The notes under the pieces: model-generated
The model's database searches: none
What the model saw: only the letters and a program-made list of their open reading frames with translations
Told to the model about the DNA's origin: nothing
Source: JAFDZW01 sp035632315
GTDB taxonomy: Bacteria; Bacteroidota; Ignavibacteria; Palsa-1295
Direction of reading: 5' to 3'
NCBI GenBank assembly: GCA_035632315.1
Contig: DASQGZ010000010.1
Coordinates: 45,720 to 109,719, forward strand
Length of the DNA: 64,000 nt
Made by a program: the position numbers and the translations under genes
Part shown: in pieces, positions 44,057 through 52,705 of the stretch
How positions within the stretch are numbered: position 1 is the stretch's first letter
Layout of the letters: each line of letters opens with the position of its first letter

Positions 44057-44110
44057 ACAATCTCAGAAGGACGTTTTGACTTCTGATACCACATTTCTGA
44101 TTTCGAACAA

Positions 44111-45460
44111 GTGTTCCACAAGATTCTCATAGCCAATCGCGGCGAGATCGCACTTCGCATCATTCGCACATGCCGTGAACTTGGCGTTAAAACGGTCGCG
44201 GTGTATTCAGAAGCCGATAAGCATTCGCTTCACGTCCGTTTTGCCGATGAAGCTGTTTGTATTGGTCCGCCTGCCGGCAAATCGTCGTATCTGAACATTC
44301 CACAGATCATTAGTGCTGCTCATCTGACAAGCGTTGAAGCAATTCATCCCGGTTATGGCTTTCTTGCAGAGAATGCAGAGTTCTCGGATATTTGCACCGC
44401 TTCCGGATTTACATTTATTGGCCCGACGCCGGATATGATCTCGGCAATGGGCGATAAAGCCCGCGCAAAAGAAACAATGAAGAAAGCCGGTGTGCCGGTC
44501 GTGCCGGGTTCGGATGGGATCGTCAAGAGCGCAGACGATGCAATAGATGTTGCAAAACAGATCGGATATCCGGTAATCATCAAAGCAGTCGCCGGCGGCG
44601 GCGGCCGAGGAATGCGCGTTGTTAATAAGCCGGAAGAACTTGAATCGAATTATCAGATGGCGCAAGCAGAAGCGGCGAGCGCATTCAATAACGGCGCTGT
44701 CTATATTGAGAAGTTCGTCGAGAAGCCGCGCCATATCGAAATTCAAGTCTTCGGCGATATGCACGGGAATGTGGTGCATTACAACGAGCGTGAGTGCTCG
44801 ATCCAGCGCCGTCATCAAAAGCTTGTCGAAGAATCGCCGTCGCCTGTCGTGACCGAAGCGATCCGCGAGAAAATGGGCGACGCATCTATTAAAGGTTGTA
44901 TGAGCGTCGGATATGTCGGCGCCGGGACGATAGAATATCTGCTCGATGCGCATGGAAATTTCTATTTTATGGAAATGAACACCCGCATTCAGGTCGAGCA
45001 TTGTGTGACCGAACAAGTGATCGGCCTCGATCTGATCGCTCAGCAATTAACGGTTGCCGACGGCGGGAGGATTTCGCGTAAACTCCGAAAGCCGGACGGC
45101 CACGCAATTGAATGCCGTATTAATGCCGAAGATGTCGAAAAAGATTTTCGCCCGTCGCCGGGCAACATCACGGGCTTCCACGCGCCGGGCGGCTACGGTG
45201 TGCGGCTTGATTCGCATGCATACGCCGGATACTCGATACCGCCGTATTATGATTCTTTGATCGGTAAACTCATCATATGGGGTTCGGACCGTGAAGAAGC
45301 GATCGACCGAATGAAATCCGCGCTCGATGAGTTTGTCATCGAAGGCATCAAGACGACGATACCATTCCACCGTGCACTAATGCGCAACGAACAATTTCGC
45401 GCCGGCGATTTCGATACGAAATTTTTAGAGACGTTCGATTTTTCGAGCATTCATTATTAA
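44111..45460 (+). CDS. accC: acetyl-CoA carboxylase biotin carboxylase subunit
   Basis: 449 residues from GTG 44111. KILIANRGEIALRIIRTCRELG at the N terminus, the VEAIHPGYGFLAENAEF segment, glycine-rich AGGGGRGMRVV ATP-binding loop, ERECSIQRRHQKLVEESPSP and MNTRIQVEHCVTE catalytic motifs. It carboxylates the biotin on AccB with bicarbonate and ATP. The carboxyltransferase genes accA and accD are not present here. Confidence 0.97.
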   Translation: MFHKILIANRGEIALRIIRTCRELGVKTVAVYSEADKHSLHVRFADEAVCIGPPAGKSSYLNIPQIISAAHLTSVEAIHPGYGFLAENAEFSDICTASGFTFIGPTPDMISAMGDKARAKETMKKAGVPVVPGSDGIVKSADDAIDVAKQIGYPVIIKAVAGGGGRGMRVVNKPEELESNYQMAQAEAASAFNNGAVYIEKFVEKPRHIEIQVFGDMHGNVVHYNERECSIQRRHQKLVEESPSPVVTEAIREKMGDASIKGCMSVGYVGAGTIEYLLDAHGNFYFMEMNTRIQVEHCVTEQVIGLDLIAQQLTVADGGRISRKLRKPDGHAIECRINAEDVEKDFRPSPGNITGFHAPGGYGVRLDSHAYAGYSIPPYYDSLIGKLIIWGSDREEAIDRMKSALDEFVIEGIKTTIPFHRALMRNEQFRAGDFDTKFLETFDFSSIHY

Positions 45461-45475
45461 TAATTCAATACGACG

Positions 45476-45853
45476 ATGAATTTTCCTGAAAATCTGACTT
45501 ATACGAAAGAGCATGAATGGCTGAAAGTTGACGGCGCTGTCGCAACGATCGGCATTACCGATTTTGCGCAAGGCGAACTGGGCGATGTTATTTACATCGA
45601 CATTGCAAATGGTCAGGATGTCAGCGCCGGGCATTCGGTCGGCTCGGTCGAAGCTGTGAAAACAGTGAGCGATATTTATTCGCCGGTTTCCGGCAAGGTT
45701 ATCGAGGTCAATACAGCACTCAACGATGCGCCGGATACGGTCAACAAAGATCCCTACGGTGGCGGCTGGCTCCTGAAAGTGCAGATGTCAAACCCCGATG
45801 AAGTCAAGCAGACGCTTTCTGTTGCCGATTACAAAGCGCTCATCGGGCAGTGA
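45476..45853 (+). CDS. gcvH: glycine cleavage system H protein
   Basis: 125 residues. YTKEHEWLKVDGAVATIGIT at the N terminus; Lys62 in SVEAVKTVSDI is the lipoylation site. It shuttles the aminomethyl group between the P, T and L proteins. None of gcvP, gcvT or lpd is in the window. It comes 15 bp after accC, with a possible shared link to lipoyl/biotin carrier functions, and a terminator follows. Confidence 0.95.
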   Translation: MNFPENLTYTKEHEWLKVDGAVATIGITDFAQGELGDVIYIDIANGQDVSAGHSVGSVEAVKTVSDIYSPVSGKVIEVNTALNDAPDTVNKDPYGGGWLLKVQMSNPDEVKQTLSVADYKALIGQ

Positions 45854-45911
45854 TCTTGCACCATAGGGCACTCAATTTTATCTCGTAGCGTTTTATAACT
45901 TTAGACAAACC

Positions 45912-45955
45912 GAGCCAGAAGACCAGTTCTTTTGGCTCTTTGTTTTTTTTTTGTT
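45912..45955 (+). terminator. terminator abutting the guaA start
   Basis: GAGCCAGAAGA and TCTTTTGGCTC pair with a bulge; the T-rich run (45939-45955) ends directly before ATG 45957. Confidence 0.8.
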
Positions 45956-45956
45956 T

Positions 45957-47504
45957 ATGGCTCATTCCGGAGATTCCGTACTCATTCTCGATTTCGGTTC
46001 GCAATATACACAACTGATCGCCCGCCGTGTCCGTGAGCAGGGCGTCTATGCCGAGATCTACCCGTGTACCATCCCGTTCGAGACGATCAAAGAATACGAT
46101 CCGTCGGCAATTATTTTATCCGGCGGACCCGCGAGCGTTTATGCCGAAGGCGCTCCAAAATGTGCGCCGCAAGTTTTCGAGATGGGCAAGCCCATCCTCG
46201 CGATCTGTTACGGCTTGCAGTTGCTTGCATACGAAATGGGAGGCGAAGTCGATAAAAGCGCGAAGCGCGAGTTCGGCCGGGCGCAATTAATAGTAGAAGA
46301 TAAAACATCTCCGCTTTTTGCCGATTTTCCGGATAATGCCAGCGTCTGGATGTCGCACGGCGATAAGCTGACGAAAATGCCGCGGGGATTCCACGTCATC
46401 GCGCGCAGTAAAAATTCTCCGATCTGCGCCATAGCCAACGACAACAAGAAAATTTACGGCGTACAGTTTCATCCTGAAGTAGTACATACGACGGGCGGCT
46501 CTCAGATCCTTGCGAATTTTCTCTTCGATGTTGCGAATCTTAAGAGCGGATGGAATGCAGCGAACTTCATCGACGCGACGATAAATGAAATTCGCGAAGC
46601 TGTCGGCTCCGATACCGTTATTTGTGCGCTTTCCGGCGGAGTGGATTCTGCAGTTGCTGCGACGCTTGTTCATCGTGCTGTCGGCAAACAGCTAAAGTGC
46701 ATTCATGTCGATAACGGCCTGATGCGCCGCGGTGAAAGCGCCGAAGTCGTTCACACGTTCCGCGATCACTTCGGTATCGAACTCGATTTCGTCGATGCGA
46801 GCAAGCTTTTTCTCGACCGGCTCGCCGGCGTGACCGATCCCGAGCAAAAAAGAAAGATCATCGGCAAAGCATTTATTGATGTGCTTGCCGAGGAAGCGAA
46901 GAAATTTTCCGGCGCGAAATATCTTGTGCAGGGCACGATCTATCCCGACGTAATCGAATCGCAATCGTTCAAAGGTCCGTCGGCGACGATCAAATCGCAT
47001 CACAACGTCGGCGGCTTGCCCGAACTGATGGAGCTTGACCTCATCGAACCGCTGCGCGAATTATTCAAAGACGAAGTCCGCAATGTCGGTCGCGCACTCG
47101 GCATACCCGAGCAATTTATCGAACGCCATCCGTTCCCGGGTCCGGGGCTTGCGATCCGCGTCATCGGTGACGTGACAAAACCGAAACTCGATCTGCTCCG
47201 CGCAGCCGATGCAATTTTCATCGAGGAACTGCACTCTAATAATATCTATCACAGCGCATGGCAGGCATTCGCTGTTCTGCTTCCGGTGCAAACTGTCGGC
47301 GTGATGGGCGACGAACGCACGTATGATTCCGTCTGCGCCATTCGTGCCGTCACGAGTGTTGATGGAATGACTGCCGACTGGGCGCGCTTGCCTTACGAAG
47401 TCCTCGCAATTATTTCAAATCGTATAGCCAACGAAGTCAAGGGCATCAGCCGTGTGGTCTATGACATCAGCTCCAAACCCCCGGCTACGATCGAATGGGA
47501 GTAG
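45957..47504 (+). CDS. guaA: GMP synthase (glutamine-hydrolysing)
   Basis: 515 residues from ATG 45957. The N-terminal glutamine amidotransferase has VLILDFGSQYTQLIARRVRE and nucleophile Cys84 in LAICYGLQLL, with the VQFHPEV histidine motif. The C-terminal ATP-pyrophosphatase has SGGVDSAVAATL and the dimerisation domain ends PPATIEWE. Converts XMP to GMP. An intrinsic-terminator-like hairpin and T run end immediately before the ATG, leaving almost no leader, which suggests read-through control or a leaderless message. Confidence 0.96.
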   Translation: MAHSGDSVLILDFGSQYTQLIARRVREQGVYAEIYPCTIPFETIKEYDPSAIILSGGPASVYAEGAPKCAPQVFEMGKPILAICYGLQLLAYEMGGEVDKSAKREFGRAQLIVEDKTSPLFADFPDNASVWMSHGDKLTKMPRGFHVIARSKNSPICAIANDNKKIYGVQFHPEVVHTTGGSQILANFLFDVANLKSGWNAANFIDATINEIREAVGSDTVICALSGGVDSAVAATLVHRAVGKQLKCIHVDNGLMRRGESAEVVHTFRDHFGIELDFVDASKLFLDRLAGVTDPEQKRKIIGKAFIDVLAEEAKKFSGAKYLVQGTIYPDVIESQSFKGPSATIKSHHNVGGLPELMELDLIEPLRELFKDEVRNVGRALGIPEQFIERHPFPGPGLAIRVIGDVTKPKLDLLRAADAIFIEELHSNNIYHSAWQAFAVLLPVQTVGVMGDERTYDSVCAIRAVTSVDGMTADWARLPYEVLAIISNRIANEVKGISRVVYDISSKPPATIEWE

Positions 47505-47513
47505 CTTTAAAAG

Positions 47514-47550
47514 TCCTTCTCCCTCCGGGAGAAGGATTTAGGATGAGGGC
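47514..47550. repeat. CCTTCTCCC palindromic repeat, copy 1
   Basis: CCTTCTCCC-TCC-GGGAGAAGG followed by ATTTAGGATGAGGGC. It is the first of at least six related copies between 47.5 and 52.8 kb. It lies 9 bp after the guaA stop and can end its transcript. Confidence 0.8.
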
Positions 47551-47575
47551 AACACAGTATCAATCATAGCAGCAC

Positions 47576-47932
47576 ATGGATCATAACCGCACAACACCCT
47601 CACTGACAAAACTTGCACGCGAACGCAGAAAGAATCCTACTTACACCGAAAAGTTGTTGTGGCGGGTATTACGAAGCCGACGTGTGGAAGGAATTAAATT
47701 TCGCCGTGAAGTGCCTATCGAAGGGTACATCGCCGACTTCTTTTGCTTCGAACATAAATTGATCATCGAGGTTGATGGCGATGTGCATGACAAAGTAGAT
47801 GTGAAGCAACATGATGAGATTCGCCAAGTTCATCTTGAGTCGCAGGGATATAAGGTGATCCGGTTTTCAGCAGACGATGTATTCGGCAGAGTGGATTGGG
47901 TGGTGGATGAGATATTGAAGCATTGCGTTTGA
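47576..47932 (+). CDS. DUF559 family, endonuclease-like
   Basis: 118 residues. Vsr/restriction-endonuclease-like fold of the DUF559 group: LLWRVLRSRRVEGIKFRREVP, IADFFCFEHKLIIEVDGDVH with the acidic catalytic-type residues, and the C-terminal RQVHLESQGYKVIRFSADDV. Function of the family is not established; a nuclease role is inferred from the fold. It lies between two CCTCTCCC repeats, consistent with a recently arrived gene. Confidence 0.85.
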   Translation: MDHNRTTPSLTKLARERRKNPTYTEKLLWRVLRSRRVEGIKFRREVPIEGYIADFFCFEHKLIIEVDGDVHDKVDVKQHDEIRQVHLESQGYKVIRFSADDVFGRVDWVVDEILKHCV

Positions 47933-47943
47933 CCCGATCCCCC

Positions 47944-47983
47944 TTGCCCTCACCCCTACCCCCTCTCCCGGAGGGAGAGGGGA
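47944..47983. repeat. CCTCTCCC palindromic repeat, copy 2
   Basis: GCCCTCACCCC, then CCTCTCCCGGAGGGAGAGG. Between DUF559 and the TIR gene; inverted relative to copy 1. Confidence 0.8.
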
Positions 47984-47998
47984 GCAAAGAAGTTTACA

Positions 47999-49072
47999 TT
48001 AATTGGATCCAGGATATATCCGGTCGTAATCCCGTCCCTTAGGCTTCGGAGTCGCTGGTTTGTGAGGAGAACTTTGACGATGAGGAACGCTTTCGATAGG
48101 CGCAGCTGCCTCGTGAACGGGCGTGCCCTGCAATTTGGCTGTAATGCTGCGCGTTAATTTCCCTTCAAGTCCCGAGAGATCGTCTGCTGTCCCATCGAAC
48201 TGGTCGGAAAGCAGCACTTTCACCGAATCGGCATCGACAAGCTCCGCGGTGACCTTGACAATTGTACCGTGTTTCTGCACCGTACCATCGACGACGTATC
48301 GGACGCCAAGCTCTTTAGCAACTGCGGCAATATCTCCTTTGCGACCTTTATAATTCATTGCCGTTTTCAGGTCGATGATCTGAAATCCCTGCGATCCCGA
48401 AAGTGCAGCGATGGTTTGCGCAGTTACTCCGTCAGCAAAAAAATCGTCTTGTTTATCAGACCCTAACGATTCGAACGGAAGCACAAAGAGCTTCTTTATC
48501 GTAACTGCAGGCGCGGTTTTCTCAGGTGCAGATTGCTGAGTCGTCGCCCCTTGCGTGGCGGTTTGCTTAGCGGATAAAAGAAAATATGCGCCTGCGGCAA
48601 GAGCTGCAACAAGAATTCCGACTGCATACTTCATTATGGGCGAACGTGCTTTCACCGTAGGGGCGGAAGAAGTGTGCGCCGGCACGTCAACGCTGATAAA
48701 ACTGCGGATCGCGGCTTCGATGCGCTCGTATTCTTTATACGAGGCACGCTGAATGCCGGCAAGCTGGTATTTTACTTCATGGGTAAGATCGATCGCATCT
48801 TCGAGCTCGACGGGAATGATATGTTTTTTTCCTTCGGAGGCAAGAGATAATTCCTTGATCACATTATGCGAACCGAACGAATTCGACGACAGAAGAACGA
48901 TGAAGACCTTGCACTCTTCTATTGCACGTACGATCGCCGACGACCATTTTGCCGCCGCGCTGATATCGGTGTCATCCATCCAAATAGAAAAGCCCGCATC
49001 GCGAAGCCTCTGGGAAAGCCGCACCGCCTTATCTTTATCTAAACTGCTATACGATATGAAAATGTCTGTCAT
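47999..49072 (-). CDS. TIR domain - transmembrane - TolB-like protein
   Basis: 357 residues. Residues 1-125 are a TIR domain of the TIR_2 type (DIFISYSSLDKDKAVRLSQRLR, WMDDTDI, VLLSSNSFGSHNVIKELSLA) with Glu74 at the position of the catalytic glutamate of TIR NAD hydrolases. A transmembrane helix spans about 147-167. Residues 195-315 (LFVLPFESLGSDKQDDFFADGV, VAKELGVRYVVDGTVQKHG, VTAELVDADS) match the TolB N-terminal-like domain that follows signalling domains in adenylate-cyclase-type proteins. With the TIR part cytoplasmic, the TolB-like part would be periplasmic. The C terminus is Pro/Lys/Ser-rich. Role: signalling or defence; only domain identity is seen. Confidence 0.85.
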   Translation of the reverse strand: MTDIFISYSSLDKDKAVRLSQRLRDAGFSIWMDDTDISAAAKWSSAIVRAIEECKVFIVLLSSNSFGSHNVIKELSLASEGKKHIIPVELEDAIDLTHEVKYQLAGIQRASYKEYERIEAAIRSFISVDVPAHTSSAPTVKARSPIMKYAVGILVAALAAGAYFLLSAKQTATQGATTQQSAPEKTAPAVTIKKLFVLPFESLGSDKQDDFFADGVTAQTIAALSGSQGFQIIDLKTAMNYKGRKGDIAAVAKELGVRYVVDGTVQKHGTIVKVTAELVDADSVKVLLSDQFDGTADDLSGLEGKLTRSITAKLQGTPVHEAAAPIESVPHRQSSPHKPATPKPKGRDYDRIYPGSN

Positions 49073-49128
49073 CGCCCGGGAAGCAAATATACGGAGTGTT
49101 CCGCTGCGATCGAAAGGGAATAGCCCCT

Positions 49129-49247
49129 GCCCTCACCCCCAGCCCCTCTCCCGGAGGGAGAGGGGAGCAATACATCCCCTTCTCCCTCCGGGAGAAGGGT
49201 TAGGGATGAGGGTCTTGAGAAGGTTAGGGATGAGGGGCATCCCATAG
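49129..49247. repeat. two opposite CCTCTCCC/CCTTCTCCC repeat copies
   Basis: One copy reads CCCTCACCCCCAG-CCCCTCTCCCGGAGGGAGAGG, the other CCTTCTCCC-TCC-GGGAGAAGG-GTTAGGGATGAGGG, then a partial third (AAGGTTAGGGATGAGGGGC). A nested cluster of the family. Confidence 0.8.
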
Positions 49248-49278
49248 TTCGCCGTATATTTGCCTACCATACATCATT

Positions 49279-49425
49279 ATGAATAAACCCTATTTCGGCG
49301 ATAACCGCGTCATCCTTCAGATCCTGACCATCGAAGGCTTGCTAAACGGCACAGCCCCGTGGCGTGCGCAACGCGAGAAAGAGCAATGCGGGCAAATGGG
49401 GATTTTATTTTTTTTAATAAACTAA
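49279..49425 (+). pseudogene. remnant of a DNA methyltransferase gene
   Basis: 48-residue frame. It begins MNKPYFGDN, the usual start of site-specific adenine DNA methyltransferases (YxGDN), but jumps directly into ILQILTIEGLLNGT, the motif seen near the end of the same enzymes, then ends after AQREKEQCGQMG. The whole catalytic body (DPPY motif, cofactor site) is missing. The simplest reading is an internally deleted methyltransferase, a scar of a lost restriction-modification or methylation gene. Confidence 0.6.
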
Positions 49426-49431
49426 ATCAAT

Positions 49432-49917
49432 ATGAAATATTATACCGTGTACAATGAATTAGGCGGCAAGATTGGACTAGGTGTTATGCCACGAGAGGAT
49501 GCTATAAACTCATTTAATAACCAATTGGAAAAGGCTATCAATGGAGGTTGGATGCTAAAGTATAAATTCGATAGCAAGATCCAGCCCTATGCTGTCCTCG
49601 AAAATAACGACCATATGGTATTGCATCTTGCTGTTGAAGAACTTTTAGATAAAGAGACATACCCCACTCATTTGTTTACGGAAATTTCAATAGATAGTGA
49701 TGATGAATCACGTTACGATGTTATTGTGACTGGGAAAATTAATCCTTGCGAAGACGTTGATTATCCCATGGCTTTATCTCATTTCTTCAGAGAAATATCG
49801 TTAGCTGTTAGCGTGGGAAATGATATTGAGAGTATGTCACCTGATAATACAAAGGAAAAGTGGGTAAGAATTGGCGATAATTTTTGGATTGAAATCAGAA
49901 GACATGGCACATATTAG
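49432..49917 (+). CDS. hypothetical protein in AT-rich island
   Basis: 161 residues, soluble, no recognised family. Sequence is mixed alpha/beta with an acidic middle part (EISIDSDDESRYDV). It starts 6 bp after the methyltransferase remnant and is followed by the 49935 gene after 17 bp, so the two probably form an operon. Base use is clearly AT-richer than neighbouring housekeeping genes, a sign of transfer. Function unknown. Confidence 0.55.
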   Translation: MKYYTVYNELGGKIGLGVMPREDAINSFNNQLEKAINGGWMLKYKFDSKIQPYAVLENNDHMVLHLAVEELLDKETYPTHLFTEISIDSDDESRYDVIVTGKINPCEDVDYPMALSHFFREISLAVSVGNDIESMSPDNTKEKWVRIGDNFWIEIRRHGTY

Positions 49918-49934
49918 AAATTTAAGCGAAACTT

Positions 49935-50591
49935 ATGTTGCTTTTGGATAGTCAAAAAGATGAGTTATACGATTCAATTGTACATGCCGGTTTCACACCT
50001 GCCACTTTTTCTTTTTCTAGAAGATCAGCACCTGGTATTAACAATGATGATACGACAGTTATTAATTATACGGGTACTGGATCCTATTTTGGTTTCTTTT
50101 CTGGCTCTTACAATACGAAAACTCATGCGCAGTTTTCCCCTGGAAAAGAAAGTATTGTCGAAAGATCAAGAGATTGTAACTGGAATGAATTCAAGAATAT
50201 ATTCTATAGTTGGTTAACGTATCTCAAACGTGAACTAACGACACCAAATAAGTGGGATAGATTGCAACGAGAGTTGGCAGCTGTGAATATCGATTTTGAC
50301 GTTGAGAATGAAAAGTTTACTTATGAAGAAGTAGGGGAAATTAACACCAGAATAAATCAATTAAAAAATGATTTTCGGCAAATTCCTGAACTTGATGCAC
50401 ATTTTGAAGTTGTGAATCAAAAACTTGATCACATTGCGTCAATGGCTCAGCACTTAGGAAAATTTGATTGGAAAGGACTTTTTGCTGGTTCTTTGGTAGG
50501 TATAATCATTCAGTTAAGCGTCCCGCCTGATGGTGTTGAAAAATTGTGGCAATTGGTGAAGGTTGTTTTTGGAACACATCTCCTTAGGTAA
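49935..50591 (+). CDS. hypothetical protein with C-terminal membrane anchor
   Basis: 218 residues. An N-terminal beta-rich part contains VINYTGTGSYFGFF and FSPGKESIVERS, then WNEFKNIFYSWLTYLKRELTTPNKWDRL, a pattern I recall from uncharacterised bacterial proteins (TGSYF, FSPG, W-L-YLKRE) but without a family name. The middle is helical (HFEVVNQKLDHIASMAQHLG), and the C terminus has one hydrophobic segment (LFAGSLVGIIIQLSV). Likely a soluble sensor domain tethered to the membrane. AT-rich; stop codon touches the stop of the convergent 50592 gene. Function unknown, defence is possible. Confidence 0.6.
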   Translation: MLLLDSQKDELYDSIVHAGFTPATFSFSRRSAPGINNDDTTVINYTGTGSYFGFFSGSYNTKTHAQFSPGKESIVERSRDCNWNEFKNIFYSWLTYLKRELTTPNKWDRLQRELAAVNIDFDVENEKFTYEEVGEINTRINQLKNDFRQIPELDAHFEVVNQKLDHIASMAQHLGKFDWKGLFAGSLVGIIIQLSVPPDGVEKLWQLVKVVFGTHLLR

Positions 50592-50957
50592 TCAGGCAAG
50601 ATATTGGTCAAACAATAGTTCATCGCCGCCTTTGAATCTTAAATCGCAAAAGGGTTTTTGTGAACATTCTTCAATTTTCCATCCCATTTTTAAGAAATTT
50701 TTGATTTGTTCATTAAATGGAAAAGCTGCTTCATCCATGTATAATAAATAATAAGTTTTTGCACTACGTCTATCCTGCCCCAATGCAGTCATATCTTGAG
50801 CATACAAATGAGCGAGTCCTATGATCTGTTCAAGGTTTTGGTTTGGAATATCCCTCTGATTTACAGGTAATTCTATTTTATAAATAATCATATCGAGACA
50901 ACAAATAATTCGTACTGGAATTTCAAAGTTTTTTCTACAAACAAGATGGTACCTCAT
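50592..50957 (-). CDS. hypothetical protein in AT-rich island
   Basis: About 121 residues from ATG 50957. Soluble, no signal peptide, several Cys (CRKN, IICCLDM, ECSQKPFCDL) but no metal-binding spacing that I can name. Ends immediately next to the stop of the convergent 49935 gene. AT-rich like its neighbours. Function unknown. Confidence 0.5.
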   Translation of the reverse strand: MRYHLVCRKNFEIPVRIICCLDMIIYKIELPVNQRDIPNQNLEQIIGLAHLYAQDMTALGQDRRSAKTYYLLYMDEAAFPFNEQIKNFLKMGWKIEECSQKPFCDLRFKGGDELLFDQYLA

Positions 50958-51022
50958 TTCCCTCGCCTCCACTACACATCAATCTTAAATTCGCCTCGGC
51001 GGAGAGCTAGAGTTCTTAGTGC

Positions 51023-51742
51023 CTAATGCAGAACAGTAAATGCAGTGTTAGTGATCGTTCGTTTTGCATCGGATAAAAGAAGCCGGTATGCGCCGGAAGG
51101 AAGATCCTGAACGTTGATGCGGCCATCGGCAGGAAGCGTTCCGCTAAGTACTTCAACACCGATGACAGAATAGATCTCATACCGATAGCTTGCCTGCATG
51201 TCGGTCAAGCCGCGCACGAACATATAGCTTCCGGCAGGATTCGGCTCGAGGATAATGTTCGGAGTTGGCGGATCAGTACTGACAACAGATTTGCCGTTGG
51301 TAACAGCAAGCGTTATGCATTGATGATTTACTATATATGTTGGGCTTATCGTAAGAGTCATGCAATAGCTTTCGGTATCGGTTTTTTCGGCGTAGGGAAT
51401 GACTATGACTTCGACAGGAAGGATCTGGTTCTGAGCGATTGGGATAACATCCCCGTTCTGCACGTGGCTTCCGTTGATCGTGGTTGAGATGATCCACTGC
51501 GTTGCAGACTGTATGTTCACCGTCATGCTGTAAGAGCCAGACTGAGACTCATCTTGTATAAAGCCGCGAATCGTATCCGGCGTTATCGTCGTCTGATGGA
51601 AATCATAGGTGATCAATGCAGTGTCGAATGATAATAGCACACTATACGGATATGCAGGCTTTATCTGTGCGCTGCCACTGCCGGCAGAAACCATGAGAAA
51701 ACTCAGGACATAGAGTAGAGGAATAACCGTTAGTTTTTTCAT
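51023..51742 (-). CDS. secreted protein with T9SS sorting domain
   Basis: 239 residues. Signal peptide MKKLTVIPLLYVLSFLMVSAGSGSAQ. Residues about 30-160 are beta-rich and Thr/Ser-rich (Ig-like), with no recognised catalytic motif. The C-terminal 75 residues (IILEPNPAGSYMFVRGL ... YRYEIYSVIGVEV ... LPSGAYRLLLSD) form a T9SS sorting domain. Predicted surface protein of unknown role. The CCCTCACG repeat at 51819 lies just upstream. Confidence 0.75.
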   Translation of the reverse strand: MKKLTVIPLLYVLSFLMVSAGSGSAQIKPAYPYSVLLSFDTALITYDFHQTTITPDTIRGFIQDESQSGSYSMTVNIQSATQWIISTTINGSHVQNGDVIPIAQNQILPVEVIVIPYAEKTDTESYCMTLTISPTYIVNHQCITLAVTNGKSVVSTDPPTPNIILEPNPAGSYMFVRGLTDMQASYRYEIYSVIGVEVLSGTLPADGRINVQDLPSGAYRLLLSDAKRTITNTAFTVLH

Positions 51743-51818
51743 AGAGGTAATGAAGATGATATGATAAAAAAACTAACCTATGTTTGGCAGAGGTAGTTCT
51801 CAGGGGAGAATTATTTGC

Positions 51819-51853
51819 CCTCACGCTAACGCTCTCTTGGAAGGAGAGGGGAA
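51819..51853. repeat. CCCTCACG / CTCTCTTGGAAGGAGAGG repeat, diverged copy
   Basis: GCCCTCACGCTAACGCTCTCTTGGAAGGAGAGGGG, similar in layout to the copies at 47.5-49.2 kb but with a weaker stem. Lies 5' of the T9SS gene, between it and the SRPBCC gene. Confidence 0.65.
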
Positions 51854-51875
51854 TAAAGATCAAAATAGGTACAGA

Positions 51876-52514
51876 TCAGGATATGGAATATGCAGGATTT
51901 TTTTCTTTTTCTTTTCTCAAAGTCTCGGCGAGCTTTTTAATATTGAGCATCATGCGGCGTGTCATGATAAATGCCGCTGGTTCCATGATGCGCATTGCGA
52001 TCCACCAGAACACATTGCGGGGAACGTGCTCGGTGCCGCGATCGACAAGCCGCGTATGATCCTTATCTATCGGGTATAATCCGAACTGCCACACCCACTC
52101 GAATCCGCTCTGTTTATAGCTCAGAGCGAGTGCGCGCGAAGGATCTACGCAGGCAACGGTGAGTTTTGTAGGACCCCAGTCGATGATATCTCCGACTGCC
52201 AGGTGCTGAAACTCGGGAAGCACACAGTTTATGCTTGGATGGTCAAGAAAACGGAAAAGACGGTCGAGCCAGTCGTAGCTATAGAATCCGCCGCGCTTAG
52301 AACCGAGCTGTACCAACCATGGCCAGATATCTCCCGGGCTGGCTTCGATCGTGACGGCGCCGGTTGAAACATCCGTCGGTCTAGCAATGATGGTATCGCC
52401 CGACATTATTTGCGTGAGTTCTTCGGGTACCGTACCCCATCGCGCGAACCAATGCCGCAGAAGAAACCAATAGAAAAGACCGAGCGCAATAATGACAAGA
52501 AAAATGGTGATCAT
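51876..52514 (-). CDS. SRPBCC-fold protein with N-terminal membrane segment
   Basis: 212 residues. One N-terminal transmembrane helix (IFLVIIALGLFYWFLL) is followed by a START/SRPBCC-like domain: VTIEASPGDIWPWLVQLG, SKRGGFYSYDWLDRL, VGDIIDWGP and the late HTRLVDRGTEHVP strand. Such domains bind hydrophobic ligands. Ligand and process unknown. It lies upstream of a 724-bp gene-free stretch. Confidence 0.8.
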   Translation of the reverse strand: MITIFLVIIALGLFYWFLLRHWFARWGTVPEELTQIMSGDTIIARPTDVSTGAVTIEASPGDIWPWLVQLGSKRGGFYSYDWLDRLFRFLDHPSINCVLPEFQHLAVGDIIDWGPTKLTVACVDPSRALALSYKQSGFEWVWQFGLYPIDKDHTRLVDRGTEHVPRNVFWWIAMRIMEPAAFIMTRRMMLNIKKLAETLRKEKEKNPAYSIS

Positions 52515-52705
52515 CGTTTTTTAGTATACTCCGAATTTTACGCTTACCATTATAGTAATATGCTGGTAAAATTTGCAAGAACCGTGCCAGGAAGAGGATG
52601 CTTAAGGTCTTTAATAAAAAGGAATTTTCGTGATACGGAGCATAAATATTCTTTACTTATCGTTAATTTTTTTCTATTCAAAACTTGAGCGTGCAAGTCC
52701 ACGCC

